Below are positions 7,580-16,483 of a DNA stretch of 64,000 nucleotides, piece by piece. The notes under the pieces were generated by a model, which was not told where the DNA came from, ran no database searches, and worked only from the letters and a program-made list of their open reading frames with translations. A program made the position numbers and the translations under genes. Source of the stretch: Agromyces subbeticus DSM 16689 (lineage in GTDB: Bacteria > Actinomycetota > Actinomycetes > Actinomycetales > Microbacteriaceae). Numbering within the stretch: the stretch's first letter is position 1; every line of letters begins with the position of its first letter. Where the stretch lies: positions 1 to 64,000 of the forward strand of contig NZ_ATXG01000005.1 of the NCBI RefSeq assembly GCF_000421565.1, written 5' to 3'.

Positions 7580-7959
7580 CGAGCATGGCCCTCAGCCCAC
7601 TGGTCATCGCCGCCGTGCTCGTCGCGGGAGCGGTCGGCGCCGTGCTGCGCTTCGCGCTGTCGCGCGCCTTCCCCGTACGGCCAGGGCACCTGCCGGGCGG
7701 CATCCTGCTCGTGAACGTGGTGGGCTCCGGCCTCGCCGGTGCACTCATCGGCCTCGCCGAGGTCGCGGCGATCGACGGCGCACTGCGCCTCGTGCTCGTC
7801 ACGGGGTTCTGCGGCGGCCTGACGACGTTCAGCACCTGGAGCGTCGAGACGATCGAGCTGCTCGTCGGCGGTCGGTGGCGCGCGGCGGTGCTCAATGTGG
7901 GCCTGACACTCGTGCTCGGCATCGGCGCCGCGGCAGCGGCGTACCTCGCCGTGCGCTGA
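7576..7959 (+). CDS. fluC: Fluoride channel FluC/CrcB subunit 2
   Basis: A 127-residue second FluC subunit, starting at GTG 7576 inside the stop of the first gene (GTGA overlap). ATG 7585 is an alternative start. It has GAVGAVLRF in helix 1, the pore-lining GILLVNVVGSGLAGAL and the conserved GFCGGLTTFSTWSVET that supplies the F- coordinating phenylalanines and central Na+ site. Together the two genes encode the two orientations of a heterodimeric fluoride exporter. Confidence 0.92.
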   Translation: MTSMALSPLVIAAVLVAGAVGAVLRFALSRAFPVRPGHLPGGILLVNVVGSGLAGALIGLAEVAAIDGALRLVLVTGFCGGLTTFSTWSVETIELLVGGRWRAAVLNVGLTLVLGIGAAAAAYLAVR

Positions 7960-7971
7960 CGCCAGAACGCT

Positions 7972-8008
7972 GCGAGCGGATGCCTCGGGGTCGGGGTCAT
8001 CCGCTCGC
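7972..8008. terminator. Convergent terminator fluC / copC
   Basis: A perfect 11-bp stem GCGAGCGGATG / CATCCGCTCGC with a 15-nt loop lies between the convergent fluC and copC genes. It contains the recurrent GGATGC/GCATCC words. Confidence 0.65.
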
Positions 8009-8022
8009 TGGTCGTTCGCGCG

Positions 8023-8811
8023 TCAGGCCGCGTCGCCTCCCGTGCCCGTGCCCGTGCCGTTACCCGTGCCAGTGCCATCGCCGGCGCCGCCATCCGTGCC
8101 GGAACCCGGGCCCGCGCCCGGGCCGGCGCTCTTGCGCATCGCATTCACGATGACCGCGGCGATGAGCGCGAGGACTCCGAGCCCGCCGACGACGAAACCG
8201 GCGACCGCCCAGCCGTCGGGGCCGCTCGACGCGGTCTCCTCGGCGTCGCCGGCCTCACCTGCGTCCTCGCCCTCGTCGGCCTGCTCGCCCTCGTTCGCAG
8301 GCGCATCGTGCGGCGCCTCCTCGGTCCAGACGCCGGTTGCGTCGGCCCCCACGCCGAAGTCGATGGTGCCCTCGATGGGGTGGCCGTCGCTCGACACCGC
8401 GCGCCAGCGCACCTGGTAGTCGCCCTCGAGATCGGAGGGGAGCGACGCGGTGACGCGCGGGCCGACGACGACGGGCTCGCCGACGGCGACCTCACCGCCG
8501 TGGTGGTCGACCACCTCGACGGCGGTGCCGACCTCGATGATGTCGTTCGAGAACTCGAGCGAGAGCTCTGCCGGCGCGGCGTCGAGCACTTGGCCGGGCT
8601 CGGGGCTCGAGCCGAGGAGCTCGTCGTGCGCGAAGGCGGGCGATGCGCCCGCGAAGGCGATGCCCGCGGCGAAGGTGAGCGCCGCAGCGGCGAGCACCGC
8701 GGTGCGGAGACGATGGGTGCGGGCCGACGACGCGTCGTCTGCAGCGAACACGGCAGCAGAACCTGCAGCGGAGCCGCCTGCCGAAATGGTGGCGGAATTG
8801 GTGTTGGTCAT
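8023..8811 (-). CDS. copC: CopC-domain copper-binding protein, membrane-tethered
   Basis: The 262-residue precursor has a Sec signal ending near PAFA, leaving His as residue 1 of the mature protein (HDELLGSSPEPGQ), as in CopC where the N-terminal imidazole binds Cu(II). The Ig-like CopC domain continues through LSLEFSNDI and ends in VSSDGHPIEGTIDFGV, whose Asp/His complete the site. An acidic linker, one membrane helix (AGFVVGGLGVLALIAAVIV) and a low-complexity Gly/Thr tail follow. The start is ATG 8811. It is the second gene of a pair with the His-rich membrane protein upstream. Role: surface copper handling at the outer membrane leaflet. Confidence 0.88.
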   Translation of the reverse strand: MTNTNSATISAGGSAAGSAAVFAADDASSARTHRLRTAVLAAAALTFAAGIAFAGASPAFAHDELLGSSPEPGQVLDAAPAELSLEFSNDIIEVGTAVEVVDHHGGEVAVGEPVVVGPRVTASLPSDLEGDYQVRWRAVSSDGHPIEGTIDFGVGADATGVWTEEAPHDAPANEGEQADEGEDAGEAGDAEETASSGPDGWAVAGFVVGGLGVLALIAAVIVNAMRKSAGPGAGPGSGTDGGAGDGTGTGNGTGTGTGGDAA

Positions 8812-8913
8812 TGCGATGGGAGTCTCTCTCCTCGGGTCCGGCTGCCGGCGAGCCCGCGACGAGCGCGTGCGCAGCGGCATCCGGAACGATCTGGTTCCGC
8901 CGGTCGGCGGAGC

Positions 8914-9522
8914 TTACGCGGAGGCGAAGAGAGCCGGCGGTCCGCGATAGCCGAACGCCGTGAAGCGCAGCCTCGACCGCAGCCGCGGCGCCGGCGAGCC
9001 GATGGCGCGACGGGCCAGCGGCAGGGCGACGTCGACGGGCAGCACATTCGACGCGGTGAGCCGCAGCACGAGGCGACGCGTCGCAGCACCGACCGCACGC
9101 CAGGCCGCTCGCTCGACGGCGACGAGGTACACGATCGTGAGCGCGGCGGCGATGGTGTGGCCGATGAGCATGGCACCGTCTGCGTGCGCGTGGTCACCGG
9201 CCGACCGCGCACCGTCGATGAACGCGACGGTCGAGTGGTGCCCGCCCCCGCTCACGACGACCGAACCGGTCGACGTGCCGGCACCGACGCCGAAGAGCAG
9301 GTGGAATGCCGCCTGGCTGACGACGACGGCGAGGGTGGTGCGCACCGGTGTCGCTCGGCGGCCGATGAGGGCGACGGATGCCGCGAGCGCGACGAGTGCC
9401 GCCAGTGCGACCCCTGCCCCACCGGGTGCTTCACCCCCGGCGACCCCGTGCGAGAACCCAGCGAGCAGCACGGCGACGGCCGCGATGGCCGCCCCACGCG
9501 CGAGCTGCGTCGCACGGTTCAC
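8914..9522 (-). CDS. His-rich integral membrane protein linked to copC
   Basis: The 202-residue protein has about five hydrophobic segments and an extracytoplasmic loop with GGGHHSTVAF and GDHAHADGAMLIGH, clusters of histidine that could bind a metal. I recognise no named family. It is transcribed just ahead of copC with a 102-bp gap, so a role in copper uptake or sensing alongside CopC is a reasonable inference. Other explanations, such as a haem or proton role for the histidines, remain open. Confidence 0.65.
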   Translation of the reverse strand: MNRATQLARGAAIAAVAVLLAGFSHGVAGGEAPGGAGVALAALVALAASVALIGRRATPVRTTLAVVVSQAAFHLLFGVGAGTSTGSVVVSGGGHHSTVAFIDGARSAGDHAHADGAMLIGHTIAAALTIVYLVAVERAAWRAVGAATRRLVLRLTASNVLPVDVALPLARRAIGSPAPRLRSRLRFTAFGYRGPPALFASA

Positions 9523-9602
9523 GGCGTGCCCCCAGAGGTTCGAACGATCGGCGAAATCGCCACAACTCTACAAGGCGCGCCTGAGACTCCCTCGGGTCCG
9601 AC

Positions 9603-9630
9603 TTGACACCGCCCGCCGCAAGAGTAGTGT
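9603..9630 (+). promoter_or_regulatory. Promoter of the APC permease gene
   Basis: -35 TTGACA (9603-9608), 16-bp spacer, -10 TAGTGT (9625-9630). The GTG start lies eight bases further on, so the transcript is predicted leaderless or nearly so. Confidence 0.7.
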
Positions 9631-9638
9631 CAGGCGCC

Positions 9639-11744
9639 GTGACGAATGAGGCGGATGCCCCGCCGGCCGAACTGAAATCGCCGAAGCACTGGATCATCGG
9701 CGACCCGCTGCCGACCGAGAAGCTCGAGGGTCAGCTGCTCCCCAAGCGCTTCGCGCTGCCGATCTTCGCGAGCGACCCGCTCTCCTCCGTGGCGTACGCG
9801 CCGCAAGAGCTGGTGATGATCCTCATGGTCGGCGGCCTGGCCTTCCTGAGCTTCGCGCCGTGGGTCGCGCTCGCGGTCGTCGTGCTGCTCGTGACGGTCG
9901 TCGCGAGCTACCGGCAGCTGATTCGCGCCTACCCCTCGGGCGGCGGCGACTACGAGGTCGCACATCGCAACCTCGGCGAGAAGTCGGGGCTCGTCGTGGC
10001 CTCGGCCCTGCTCGTCGACTACGTGATGACGGTCGTCGTCTCGGTCGCCTCGGGCGTCGACAACATCATCTCGGCCATTCCCGAGCTGAACCCGTTCCGC
10101 GTCCAGCTCGCGATCGTCTTCGTCATCATCCTCGCGGCCATCAACCTGCGCGGCGTCTCCGAGTCGTCGAAGGCCTTCGCCGTGCCGACCTATCTCTTCA
10201 TCGGCAGCGTCTTCGTGATGGTCGTCGTCGGCCTGACCCGCACGTTCATGGGCGATCCGCCGGTCGCCGAGTCCGCGACGTTCGGCGTCGAGGCCGAGTC
10301 GCTCACGCAAGCGGGCATCATCCTGCTGCTGCTGCGCTCCTTCGCGAGCGGATGCTCCGCCCTCACGGGCGTCGAGGCGATCTCGAACGGTGTGCCGGCG
10401 TTCCGCCGCCCCAAGGTGAAGAACGCGCAGCGCACGCTCGTGCTCATGGGCGGCATCGCGATCGTGCTCTTCGCAGGGCTCACGACGCTCGCGCTCGTCT
10501 CGCAGGTGCACTACGCCGAAGACCCGTGCCATCTGATCGGGTGGGCCGAGTGCGCGACCGAGCCGCAGCGCAGCCTCATCGCGCAGGTCGCCGCGGCGAC
10601 GTTCGGCGACGCCACGGTCTTCTTCTACCTGATCCAGGCGGCAACGGCGCTCGTGCTGTTGCTCGCGGCGAACACCGCGTTCAACGGCTTCCCGCTGCTC
10701 GGCTCGGTGCTCGCGCGCGACGGCTACGCCCCCAAGTCGCTCTCGACCCGCGGCGACCGCCTGATCTACTCGAACGGCGTCGTGATCCTCGCCGCCGCGG
10801 CATGCGTCATTCTGCTGGTCTTCCAGGCCAACCTGACGGTGCTGATCCAGCTCTACATCATCGGCGTGTTCGTCTCGTTCACCCTCGGCCAGACCGGCAT
10901 GGTGCGGCACTGGCTGCGCGCGCTCTCGCAGCTGCGTCGACCGAAGCCGGGCTCCCCGAAGCGATCGGGACACGCCGACGACGACGATGCCGCGCCGCTC
11001 ACGAGGGGCGCGATCTGGCGCGCACTCGTGATCAATGCGGTCGGCGCGGCGATGACCGCCGTCGTGCTCATCGTGGTCATCGTCACGAAGTTCACCCACG
11101 GCGCGTGGATCGTGTTCCTGCTCATGCCGATCCTGTTCCTGCTCATGATGGGCGTCAACCGCTACTACCGCGACGTCGAGAAGGAGATCGAGGTCGACCC
11201 CACGACGACCTTCGGCTCGGCGGGCGACCACGCCATCGTGCTCGTCGGTCGCATGCAGAAGCCCACGCTGAAGGCCCTCGACTACGCGATCGCCGCAAGG
11301 CACGACTCGATCGAGGCGGTGCACGTCTCGCTCGACGACGAGCAGACGAAGCAGCTCAAGAAGCAGTGGGCGAAGCAGAACATCCATGTGAAGCTGCGCA
11401 TTCTCTCCTCGCCCTACCGCGACCTCAGCTACCCGCTGATCACCTACATCAAGTCGCGCCGAGAGGAGCACGGCTCCGAGGTCGTCACGGTGTACATGCC
11501 GCAGTACGTCGTCGGGCACTGGTGGGAGAGCATGCTGCACAACCACAAGGCGCGTCGCATCCGCCAGAAGCTGCTGCTCGTGCACGGCGTCACGGTCGCG
11601 CTCGTGCCCTGGTTGCTCGACTCCTCAGACCTCATCTACGGCCGGCGCTCGCGCCCGCTGCCCGGGCAGGATCGTCGCGGCGAGCCCGTGCGCCCGGTGC
11701 CGCGACGCCCACTCGCCGAGAGCGCGCAGAAGCCGAAGCGGTAG
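9639..11744 (+). CDS. APC-superfamily amino-acid permease with C-terminal cytosolic domain
   Basis: The 701-residue product starts with a conserved cytosolic stretch (KHWIIGDPLPTEKLEGQ) and FASDPLSSVAYAPQE in helix 1. About 12 membrane helices follow, including SGGGDYEVAHRNLG and the SGCSALTGVEAISNGVPAFR stretch typical of this APC subgroup. The last 200 residues form a soluble domain of USP-like character (HAIVLVGRMQKPTLKALDYAIAA). GTG 9639 is taken as the start from the promoter spacing. Substrate unknown. The gene is followed after nine bases by the DUF1801 gene. Confidence 0.85.
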   Translation: MTNEADAPPAELKSPKHWIIGDPLPTEKLEGQLLPKRFALPIFASDPLSSVAYAPQELVMILMVGGLAFLSFAPWVALAVVVLLVTVVASYRQLIRAYPSGGGDYEVAHRNLGEKSGLVVASALLVDYVMTVVVSVASGVDNIISAIPELNPFRVQLAIVFVIILAAINLRGVSESSKAFAVPTYLFIGSVFVMVVVGLTRTFMGDPPVAESATFGVEAESLTQAGIILLLLRSFASGCSALTGVEAISNGVPAFRRPKVKNAQRTLVLMGGIAIVLFAGLTTLALVSQVHYAEDPCHLIGWAECATEPQRSLIAQVAAATFGDATVFFYLIQAATALVLLLAANTAFNGFPLLGSVLARDGYAPKSLSTRGDRLIYSNGVVILAAAACVILLVFQANLTVLIQLYIIGVFVSFTLGQTGMVRHWLRALSQLRRPKPGSPKRSGHADDDDAAPLTRGAIWRALVINAVGAAMTAVVLIVVIVTKFTHGAWIVFLLMPILFLLMMGVNRYYRDVEKEIEVDPTTTFGSAGDHAIVLVGRMQKPTLKALDYAIAARHDSIEAVHVSLDDEQTKQLKKQWAKQNIHVKLRILSSPYRDLSYPLITYIKSRREEHGSEVVTVYMPQYVVGHWWESMLHNHKARRIRQKLLLVHGVTVALVPWLLDSSDLIYGRRSRPLPGQDRRGEPVRPVPRRPLAESAQKPKR

Positions 11745-11753
11745 CATCGCGGC

Positions 11754-12191
11754 ATGGCCACGGACTACACGGATGCCTCGGTGCACGAGTTCGTCGACCG
11801 GGTCGCGCACCCGGTGCGGCGCCGTGACGCCGAGACGCTGCTCGAGCTCTTCTCTCGCGTGACGGGCGAGCCGCCGCGCATGTGGGGGCCGTCGATCATC
11901 GGGTACGGCGAGTACCACTACAAGTACGACAGCGGCCGCGAGGGCAGTGCCGGCGCCGCAGGGTTCTCGCCGCGCAAGGCCGCGACGACGATCTACTTCC
12001 CCGAGGGCGTCGGCGCGCATGCCGAGGCCCTCGCGAAGCTCGGACCGCACACCAGGGGCGTCGGATGCCTCTACCTCAAGAACCTCGAAGACATCGACCT
12101 GGGCGTGCTCGAGTCGATGGTGCGCGATTCGTACCGCACCGTCACCGCCGGCACCTTCGGGCAGCGCGCCCGCGACGGCGATCCCGGTTAG
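11754..12191 (+). CDS. DUF1801-domain protein
   Basis: The 145-residue protein contains a DUF1801/YdhG-like fold (RRDAETLLELFSRVTGEPPRMWGPSIIGYGEYHYKY cannot be matched to an enzyme). The second half, ATTIYFPEGV and CLYLKNLEDIDLGVLESMV, is typical of the family. A TAGCAT hexamer at 11742-11747, overlapping the permease stop, sits six bases before ATG 11754, suggesting its own leaderless transcript. The function of the family is not established. It overlaps the convergent flavoprotein gene by four bases. Confidence 0.75.
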   Translation: MATDYTDASVHEFVDRVAHPVRRRDAETLLELFSRVTGEPPRMWGPSIIGYGEYHYKYDSGREGSAGAAGFSPRKAATTIYFPEGVGAHAEALAKLGPHTRGVGCLYLKNLEDIDLGVLESMVRDSYRTVTAGTFGQRARDGDPG

Positions 12192-13369
12192 AGCATCGCC
12201 ATGATCTGGCGGGCGATCATGCGCCCGGCGCGGCTCGCGCCGATCGTCGAGGCCTGCGGGCCGTAGCCGGCGAGGAACACGCGCGGGTCGTTCCACGCGG
12301 CGCCCTGTCCCACGGTCACGCCGCCGGTCTTCTCGCGAAGCTTCAGCGGCGCGAGGTGCCGCAGATCGGGGCGGAAGCCGGTGGCCCAGATGATCACGTC
12401 GGCGCGGGCCAGGCCCGAGTCCTCGCCCTGCCAGACCACCCGGTCTCCCTCGATGCGATCGAACATCGGGCGCGCCACGAGCAGTCCGCGCTCGATGCCG
12501 GCCGAGATGCGGCGGCTGCGCGGCACCCCGGTGCCACTCACGATCGACGGCAGTGCGCGACCCGATCGTGCCGCCTCGTCTTGCATCGCGACGGCAGCGG
12601 ATGCCCCTTCGAGGTCGAGTTCCTGACGATCGAGCCAGTCGATCGGGCGTCGCGAGACCCAGGTGAGCCCCGCCGCGACATCCTCGAGCTCGAGCATGAA
12701 GCCGATCGCCGAGGTGCCGCCGCCCACGACGACGACGTGCTTGTCGCGGAAGTCTTCGGCATCGGTGAAGTCGGACGTGTGCAGATGGCGGCCCGCGAAC
12801 TCGGTCATGCCGGGGTAGTACGGCACGAACGGCGACCCCCACGTGCCCGTGGCGTTCACCAGGAATTGGGTGGCGATCTCGTGCTGCGGCACGACCGGCG
12901 CCGCGGGCTCCTCGAAGGTCTTGCGGCGACGGCCGAAGAGGCCGCGCGCCTCTTTCTGCACCTCGAGGAGGGGTTGCGGGGCGAGGTCCTCGTAGCGCAC
13001 GAGCAGGTCGACGCCGGCGTTCACGACCTGTCGCACGTTCATCGGGCGGCGCACACGCAGGTCGAAGTGCTCCTCGAACCTGCTGTAGTAGTCGGCGACG
13101 ACCTCTTTCGCCGGCAGGTTGCGGTCGGCGGTGTCGAAGCTGAGGCCGAGTTCGGTCATGCCGGGCAGGTCGTTCACGCGGTGCGCGGTGCCGAGGCGCA
13201 GCGACGACCAGCGATGCTGCCAGGCGCCGCCGGGGCCGGGCGCGCGGTCGAGCATGACGAAGTCCTCATCGGCCACGAGCTCGAATCGGCGCAGATAGAA
13301 GGCGACCGACAAACCGGCCTGACCGGCGCCGATCACCACGACCTTCACGCGTTCGGGGCTCGTCATCAC
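12188..13369 (-). CDS. FAD-dependent monooxygenase-like oxidoreductase
   Basis: The 393-residue protein has two dinucleotide-binding motifs: VVVIGAGQAGLSVAFYL at the N-terminus for FAD and VVVVGGGTSAIGFMLEL midway for NAD(P)H. Between them is GPGGAWQHRWSSLRLGTAH, resembling the GGxW region of flavin-containing and Baeyer-Villiger monooxygenases. ATGF follows in IIWATGFRPDLRHL. This is the CzcO/FMO-like group that oxidises small lipophilic substrates. ATG 13369 or 13366 may be used. The substrate cannot be inferred. Confidence 0.82.
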   Translation of the reverse strand: MMTSPERVKVVVIGAGQAGLSVAFYLRRFELVADEDFVMLDRAPGPGGAWQHRWSSLRLGTAHRVNDLPGMTELGLSFDTADRNLPAKEVVADYYSRFEEHFDLRVRRPMNVRQVVNAGVDLLVRYEDLAPQPLLEVQKEARGLFGRRRKTFEEPAAPVVPQHEIATQFLVNATGTWGSPFVPYYPGMTEFAGRHLHTSDFTDAEDFRDKHVVVVGGGTSAIGFMLELEDVAAGLTWVSRRPIDWLDRQELDLEGASAAVAMQDEAARSGRALPSIVSGTGVPRSRRISAGIERGLLVARPMFDRIEGDRVVWQGEDSGLARADVIIWATGFRPDLRHLAPLKLREKTGGVTVGQGAAWNDPRVFLAGYGPQASTIGASRAGRMIARQIMAML

Positions 13370-13549
13370 CTGACAATCTCAGCATGGGTTGCTGTGTGCT
13401 CGCAGCACACCAGCCGAACGCCCACCATACGCCCCGGGCACACCCTATGGAGCGTGCCGCCCGCGCTCTACCGCGGCGCCCTGGGCGCACTCCGTCGCGG
13501 CGCCCCGGGCGCGCCTGTGGAGGGCGCCGTTCGCTCTCGATCGCGGTGC

Positions 13550-13555
13550 TAAACT
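13550..13555 (+). promoter_or_regulatory. Candidate -10 element for the DUF3073 gene
   Basis: TAAACT at 13550-13555, same hexamer as the purC -10. The -35 is weak. The resulting 5' leader would be about 75 nt, ending in an AAGGGGG ribosome binding site. The rest of the 269-bp gap (13370-13638) holds two CGCGGCGCCC-type direct repeats (about 13473-13513) and no visible gene. Confidence 0.4.
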
Positions 13556-13638
13556 GGCGGTCGGACGAATTCATTTATCAGATGAGCGCCGGGTGAAGAC
13601 ACAATCCCACCCGGCCAGATGTCGTAAGGGGGTCACGC

Positions 13639-13845
13639 ATGGGGCGCGGCCGTCAGAAAGCCAAGCACACCAAAGTCGCTCGGGAGCTGAAGTACTTCAG
13701 CCCGAACACCGACTACAACGCGCTTGAGCGCGAGCTCACCACGAGCTCGCCGCATGACGAGTACAGCGAAGAGGCGTCGAAGTGGGCGGAGTATTCCGCT
13801 GACGATGACGACACCTACGTCGCGGGCGATGAACAGCGCGCCTGA
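13639..13845 (+). CDS. DUF3073 protein
   Basis: The 68-residue basic-then-acidic protein opens MGRGRQKAKHTKVARELKY, the signature of DUF3073, a small family confined to Actinomycetota. ATG 13639 has AAGGGGG upstream. In Mycobacterium the same family (Rv0810c type) lies next to purM and faces it, and here too it is convergent with the purM operon, separated only by the LLM gene. This supports a conserved but unexplained link with purine synthesis. Confidence 0.88.
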   Translation: MGRGRQKAKHTKVARELKYFSPNTDYNALERELTTSSPHDEYSEEASKWAEYSADDDDTYVAGDEQRA

Positions 13846-13897
13846 GCGCGCGCTTCTCATCGCCGATCTCGGGCTCATCACCCTTCTCGCACCGACC

Positions 13898-14665
13898 TCA
13901 TTCGGCGTGCGCCAGCCAGTCGGCGGTGCGCTCGACGAAGGCCTCGAGCTCGGCGAGTGATCCGGTCGGCGTGATCGCACGAAGCACCACCTCGTCGACG
14001 ACGTCGAAGTCGATGAGGTGCTCGCCGTCGGCGAGCGTCGCGTCGAGCGCGCGCATGCCGAGCCGGTCGAAGTTCGCCGCATACGCCGGCACCGCTTCGT
14101 AGCGTTCGGCCTCACGCGAGAGCATCGGCTGCGCGTCGGCGTCGGTGATGGTGCGCACGTAGAGCACGCTGCGCGGGCCGGGCCCGCTGCGCGCTCCGGC
14201 CGCAGCGCGAAGCTCGCTGGTCGCCTCGGCCGCCGCCGCCGGCGTCAGCCAGTTGAAGAGCACGCCGTCGGCCTGTTCGGCAGCGAGCCGGCGCATGCGC
14301 GGCCCGAGCGCGCCGACGACGATCGCCGCCTCACTCACGGCGCGGAGCGCCTCGATGCCGCGCTCGACGAGTGCGAGCGGGTGCGCCACTCGCCCCGAGC
14401 CCACGCCGATCGTGGTGCGTTCGACCGGAAGGCCCGCGAGGTCGAGCGTCTCGGCGGGCCGTCGATCGAGGGGGATCACGCCCGTCGCGAGCCCGAGCCC
14501 GCCGGTCACGCCGGCCGCGACGCGAAGCCCGGCGAGCGAGTCGCCGCCGGGGATGTCGTTCAGCCAGAGCGCCGAGAACCCGAGCCGCTCGATGCGCGGA
14601 GCGAGCGAGCGCACGACCGAGGCGTCGGTGCTGCCCGCGAGCCCGATCGAGACCGCCGCCCGCAT
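13898..14665 (-). CDS. LLM-class (luciferase-like) flavin/F420 oxidoreductase
   Basis: The 255-residue TIM-barrel protein carries luciferase-like monooxygenase marks: ERLGFSALWLND, LGLATGVIPLDRR, an (R/V)TTIGVGSGR strand and EQADGVLFNWLTP, as in F420-dependent oxidoreductases. It is shorter than the usual 300-330 residues but appears intact. It follows purM by five bases and is surely co-transcribed with it. Substrate and cofactor (FMN or F420) cannot be decided. Confidence 0.78.
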   Translation of the reverse strand: MRAAVSIGLAGSTDASVVRSLAPRIERLGFSALWLNDIPGGDSLAGLRVAAGVTGGLGLATGVIPLDRRPAETLDLAGLPVERTTIGVGSGRVAHPLALVERGIEALRAVSEAAIVVGALGPRMRRLAAEQADGVLFNWLTPAAAAEATSELRAAAGARSGPGPRSVLYVRTITDADAQPMLSREAERYEAVPAYAANFDRLGMRALDATLADGEHLIDFDVVDEVVLRAITPTGSLAELEAFVERTADWLAHAE

Positions 14666-14670
14666 GAGCG

Positions 14671-15789
14671 TCAGCCCGCGTACGAACCGACGAGTCGCAC
14701 GGCGCCGCCGTCGACGCCCTTGGCGCCCTGCTCCCAGGCATCAACCCCGGCCAGGGCGGCGGGGGTCTCGCCGATCGTCACGGTGCCCGCCTGCCAGGCC
14801 GGAAGGCCGAGGGCGTCGAGGGCCGAGATGACGGATGCCGCGGCATCCGCTCGCACGACGGCGAAGAAGCCGATGCCGAGGTTCCAGGTGCCCTCGGTCG
14901 ACTCGAGCGTCGTGCCGGCCAGTTCGTTGAGCACGCGGAACACCGGCGCGGGCGACCAGGTCGACCGGTCGAGTTCGACCCACGAACCGAGCGGCAGCAC
15001 GCGGGCGAGGTTCGCGGCGATGCCGCCGCCCGTGACGTGCGAGAGCGAGTGCACGGCATCGCCGTGCGGGCCGGCGAGCAGTTCGACGAGCGGTCCGGTG
15101 TAGAGCCGGGTGGGCTCGAGCAGCGCCTCGCCCCACGTGGAACCCAGCTCGGTCGAGGAATCGGTGTACCCGATGCCGGCGGTCGACAGCACGTGCCGCA
15201 CGAGCGAGAAGCCGTTGGAGTGCAGGCCGCTCGAGGCGATCGCGATGACGGCGTCGCCCGATGCGACCTTCTCGGCGCCGAGCAGGCGGTCGGCCTCGAC
15301 CACGCCGACCGCTGCGCCCGCGACGTCGTAGTCGTCGGCACCCATGAGCCCCGGGTGCTCGGCGGTCTCGCCGCCGACGAGGGCCGTGCCGGTGTCGGCG
15401 CAGGCGCGGGCGATGCCGGTGACGATCGAGGCGATGCGCTCGGGCACGACCTTGCCGCACGCGATGTAGTCGGTCATGAAGAGCGGCTTCGCACCCACCA
15501 CGACGATGTCGTCGACGACCATGCCCACGAGGTCTTGCCCGATCGTGTCGTGCTTGTCGAGCGCCTGCGCGATGGCGATCTTCGTGCCGACGCCGTCGGT
15601 CGAGGTCGCGAGCAGCGGCCGCGTGTAGTCCTTCGCGAACGAGAGGTCGAAGAGGCCGGCGAAACCGCCGACGCCGCCGAGCACATTGGCGTTGTGCGTG
15701 GCGGCCACCGCGGACTTCATGAGCTCGACCGCGAGATCACCGGCCCGCGTGTCGACTCCGGCAGCGGCATAGGACGAGTTCGAGGTCAC
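14671..15789 (-). CDS. purM: Phosphoribosylformylglycinamidine cyclo-ligase (AIR synthetase)
   Basis: The 372-residue enzyme converts FGAM to AIR with ATP, step five of purine synthesis. Family marks: YAAAGVDTRAGD at the start, LLATSTDGVGTK (ATP site), DLVGMVVDDIVVVGAKPLF, ALVGGETAEHPG and SSGLHSNGFSLVR. The start GTG 15789 lies exactly six bases after TACGCT (minus strand), indicating a leaderless mRNA. It heads a two-gene operon with the LLM gene. In many actinobacteria purM follows purF directly, but here purF is 10.8 kb away on the opposite strand. Confidence 0.97.
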   Translation of the reverse strand: MTSNSSYAAAGVDTRAGDLAVELMKSAVAATHNANVLGGVGGFAGLFDLSFAKDYTRPLLATSTDGVGTKIAIAQALDKHDTIGQDLVGMVVDDIVVVGAKPLFMTDYIACGKVVPERIASIVTGIARACADTGTALVGGETAEHPGLMGADDYDVAGAAVGVVEADRLLGAEKVASGDAVIAIASSGLHSNGFSLVRHVLSTAGIGYTDSSTELGSTWGEALLEPTRLYTGPLVELLAGPHGDAVHSLSHVTGGGIAANLARVLPLGSWVELDRSTWSPAPVFRVLNELAGTTLESTEGTWNLGIGFFAVVRADAAASVISALDALGLPAWQAGTVTIGETPAALAGVDAWEQGAKGVDGGAVRLVGSYAG

Positions 15790-15795
15790 CTGTCA

Positions 15796-15852
15796 AGCGT
15801 ACCCGCGCCCCGCGTGCCGAACCGTGCCGTTCTCGTGCCGGCGGACTAAAAT
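15796..15852. promoter_or_regulatory. Back-to-back leaderless promoters, purM and the 203-residue gene
   Basis: Within the 69-bp gap, TACGCT on the minus strand (15801-15796) precedes the purM GTG by six bases and TAAAAT on the plus strand (15847-15852) precedes ATG 15859 by six bases. Both -35 regions must overlap in the 44 bp between them. Confidence 0.6.
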
Positions 15853-15858
15853 ACAGCC

Positions 15859-16470
15859 ATGCAGCCTGAGGGCACACCGTCGTGGGTGATCCGTGAGAAC
15901 GCGAGTCGCCCGGTGCTCCTCGCCCTCTATCTCCGCGAGGTGCTCGCGATCGCCTCCCCCGTCGAGCTCCCGAGATTGCGCGATGTCGGTGCCTTCGGCG
16001 ATCGACTCGAGATCGACCAGCACGATCTGCTCGAACGCCAGTGGCGTGCCTGGTGGGCGATGACCGTCGAACCCGAGGCGCATCCGTCGCCCGTGCCGCT
16101 CGAGCTCGTCGACGCGTTCGAGACCGACGTCGCACTGCCGACCGGCGAGGCCGAGGTGCTCGCCGCCGCGATCGTGCCGCACGCCGAGGCCGCACGGGCC
16201 TGGGCCGCTTGGGCCCACGAGGGGTACCGCAAGGCATCCGCGACGCGGCGCGGCGACTCGTATCGCGCCTACGCCGGCACGATCGCCGAACACGAGCGCG
16301 AGGTGGGCCGCCGCGCCCACTCCTTCGAACTGAACGTCGAGGTGGTGCCCCTCTCGGCGCCCGGCGTGTGGTGGATCGGCGCGATGACCGTCGCGGTCAC
16401 CGACTCGCTGCGGTCGGATGCCGCCGCCTTCGACGACGCGATGCACCCGATCATCGCCGAGCTCGCGTAG
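15859..16470 (+). CDS. Conserved hypothetical protein, divergent from purM
   Basis: A 203-residue soluble protein, acidic, without signal peptide or membrane helix. I do not recognise a domain. Visible segments are a Pro-rich middle (EPEAHPSPVPLELVDAF), an Ala-rich helix (AAAIVPHAEAARAWAAWAH), and a C-terminal strand-rich part ending VWWIGAMTVAVTDSLRSD. The start is fixed by TAAAAT six bases upstream. Sharing a compact divergent promoter with purM suggests co-regulation, but no function can be assigned. Confidence 0.7.
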   Translation: MQPEGTPSWVIRENASRPVLLALYLREVLAIASPVELPRLRDVGAFGDRLEIDQHDLLERQWRAWWAMTVEPEAHPSPVPLELVDAFETDVALPTGEAEVLAAAIVPHAEAARAWAAWAHEGYRKASATRRGDSYRAYAGTIAEHEREVGRRAHSFELNVEVVPLSAPGVWWIGAMTVAVTDSLRSDAAAFDDAMHPIIAELA

Positions 16471-16483
16471 TCCACGCGATCCG

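Noticed and set aside
9630-11585. 651-codon open frame on the minus strand
   Set aside because: Antisense to the APC permease; composition is typical of a shadow frame and no start signal is present.
13473-13513. Terminator pair before DUF3073
   Set aside because: The CGCGGCGCCC units repeat directly and pair poorly; likely chance in a GC-rich gap.
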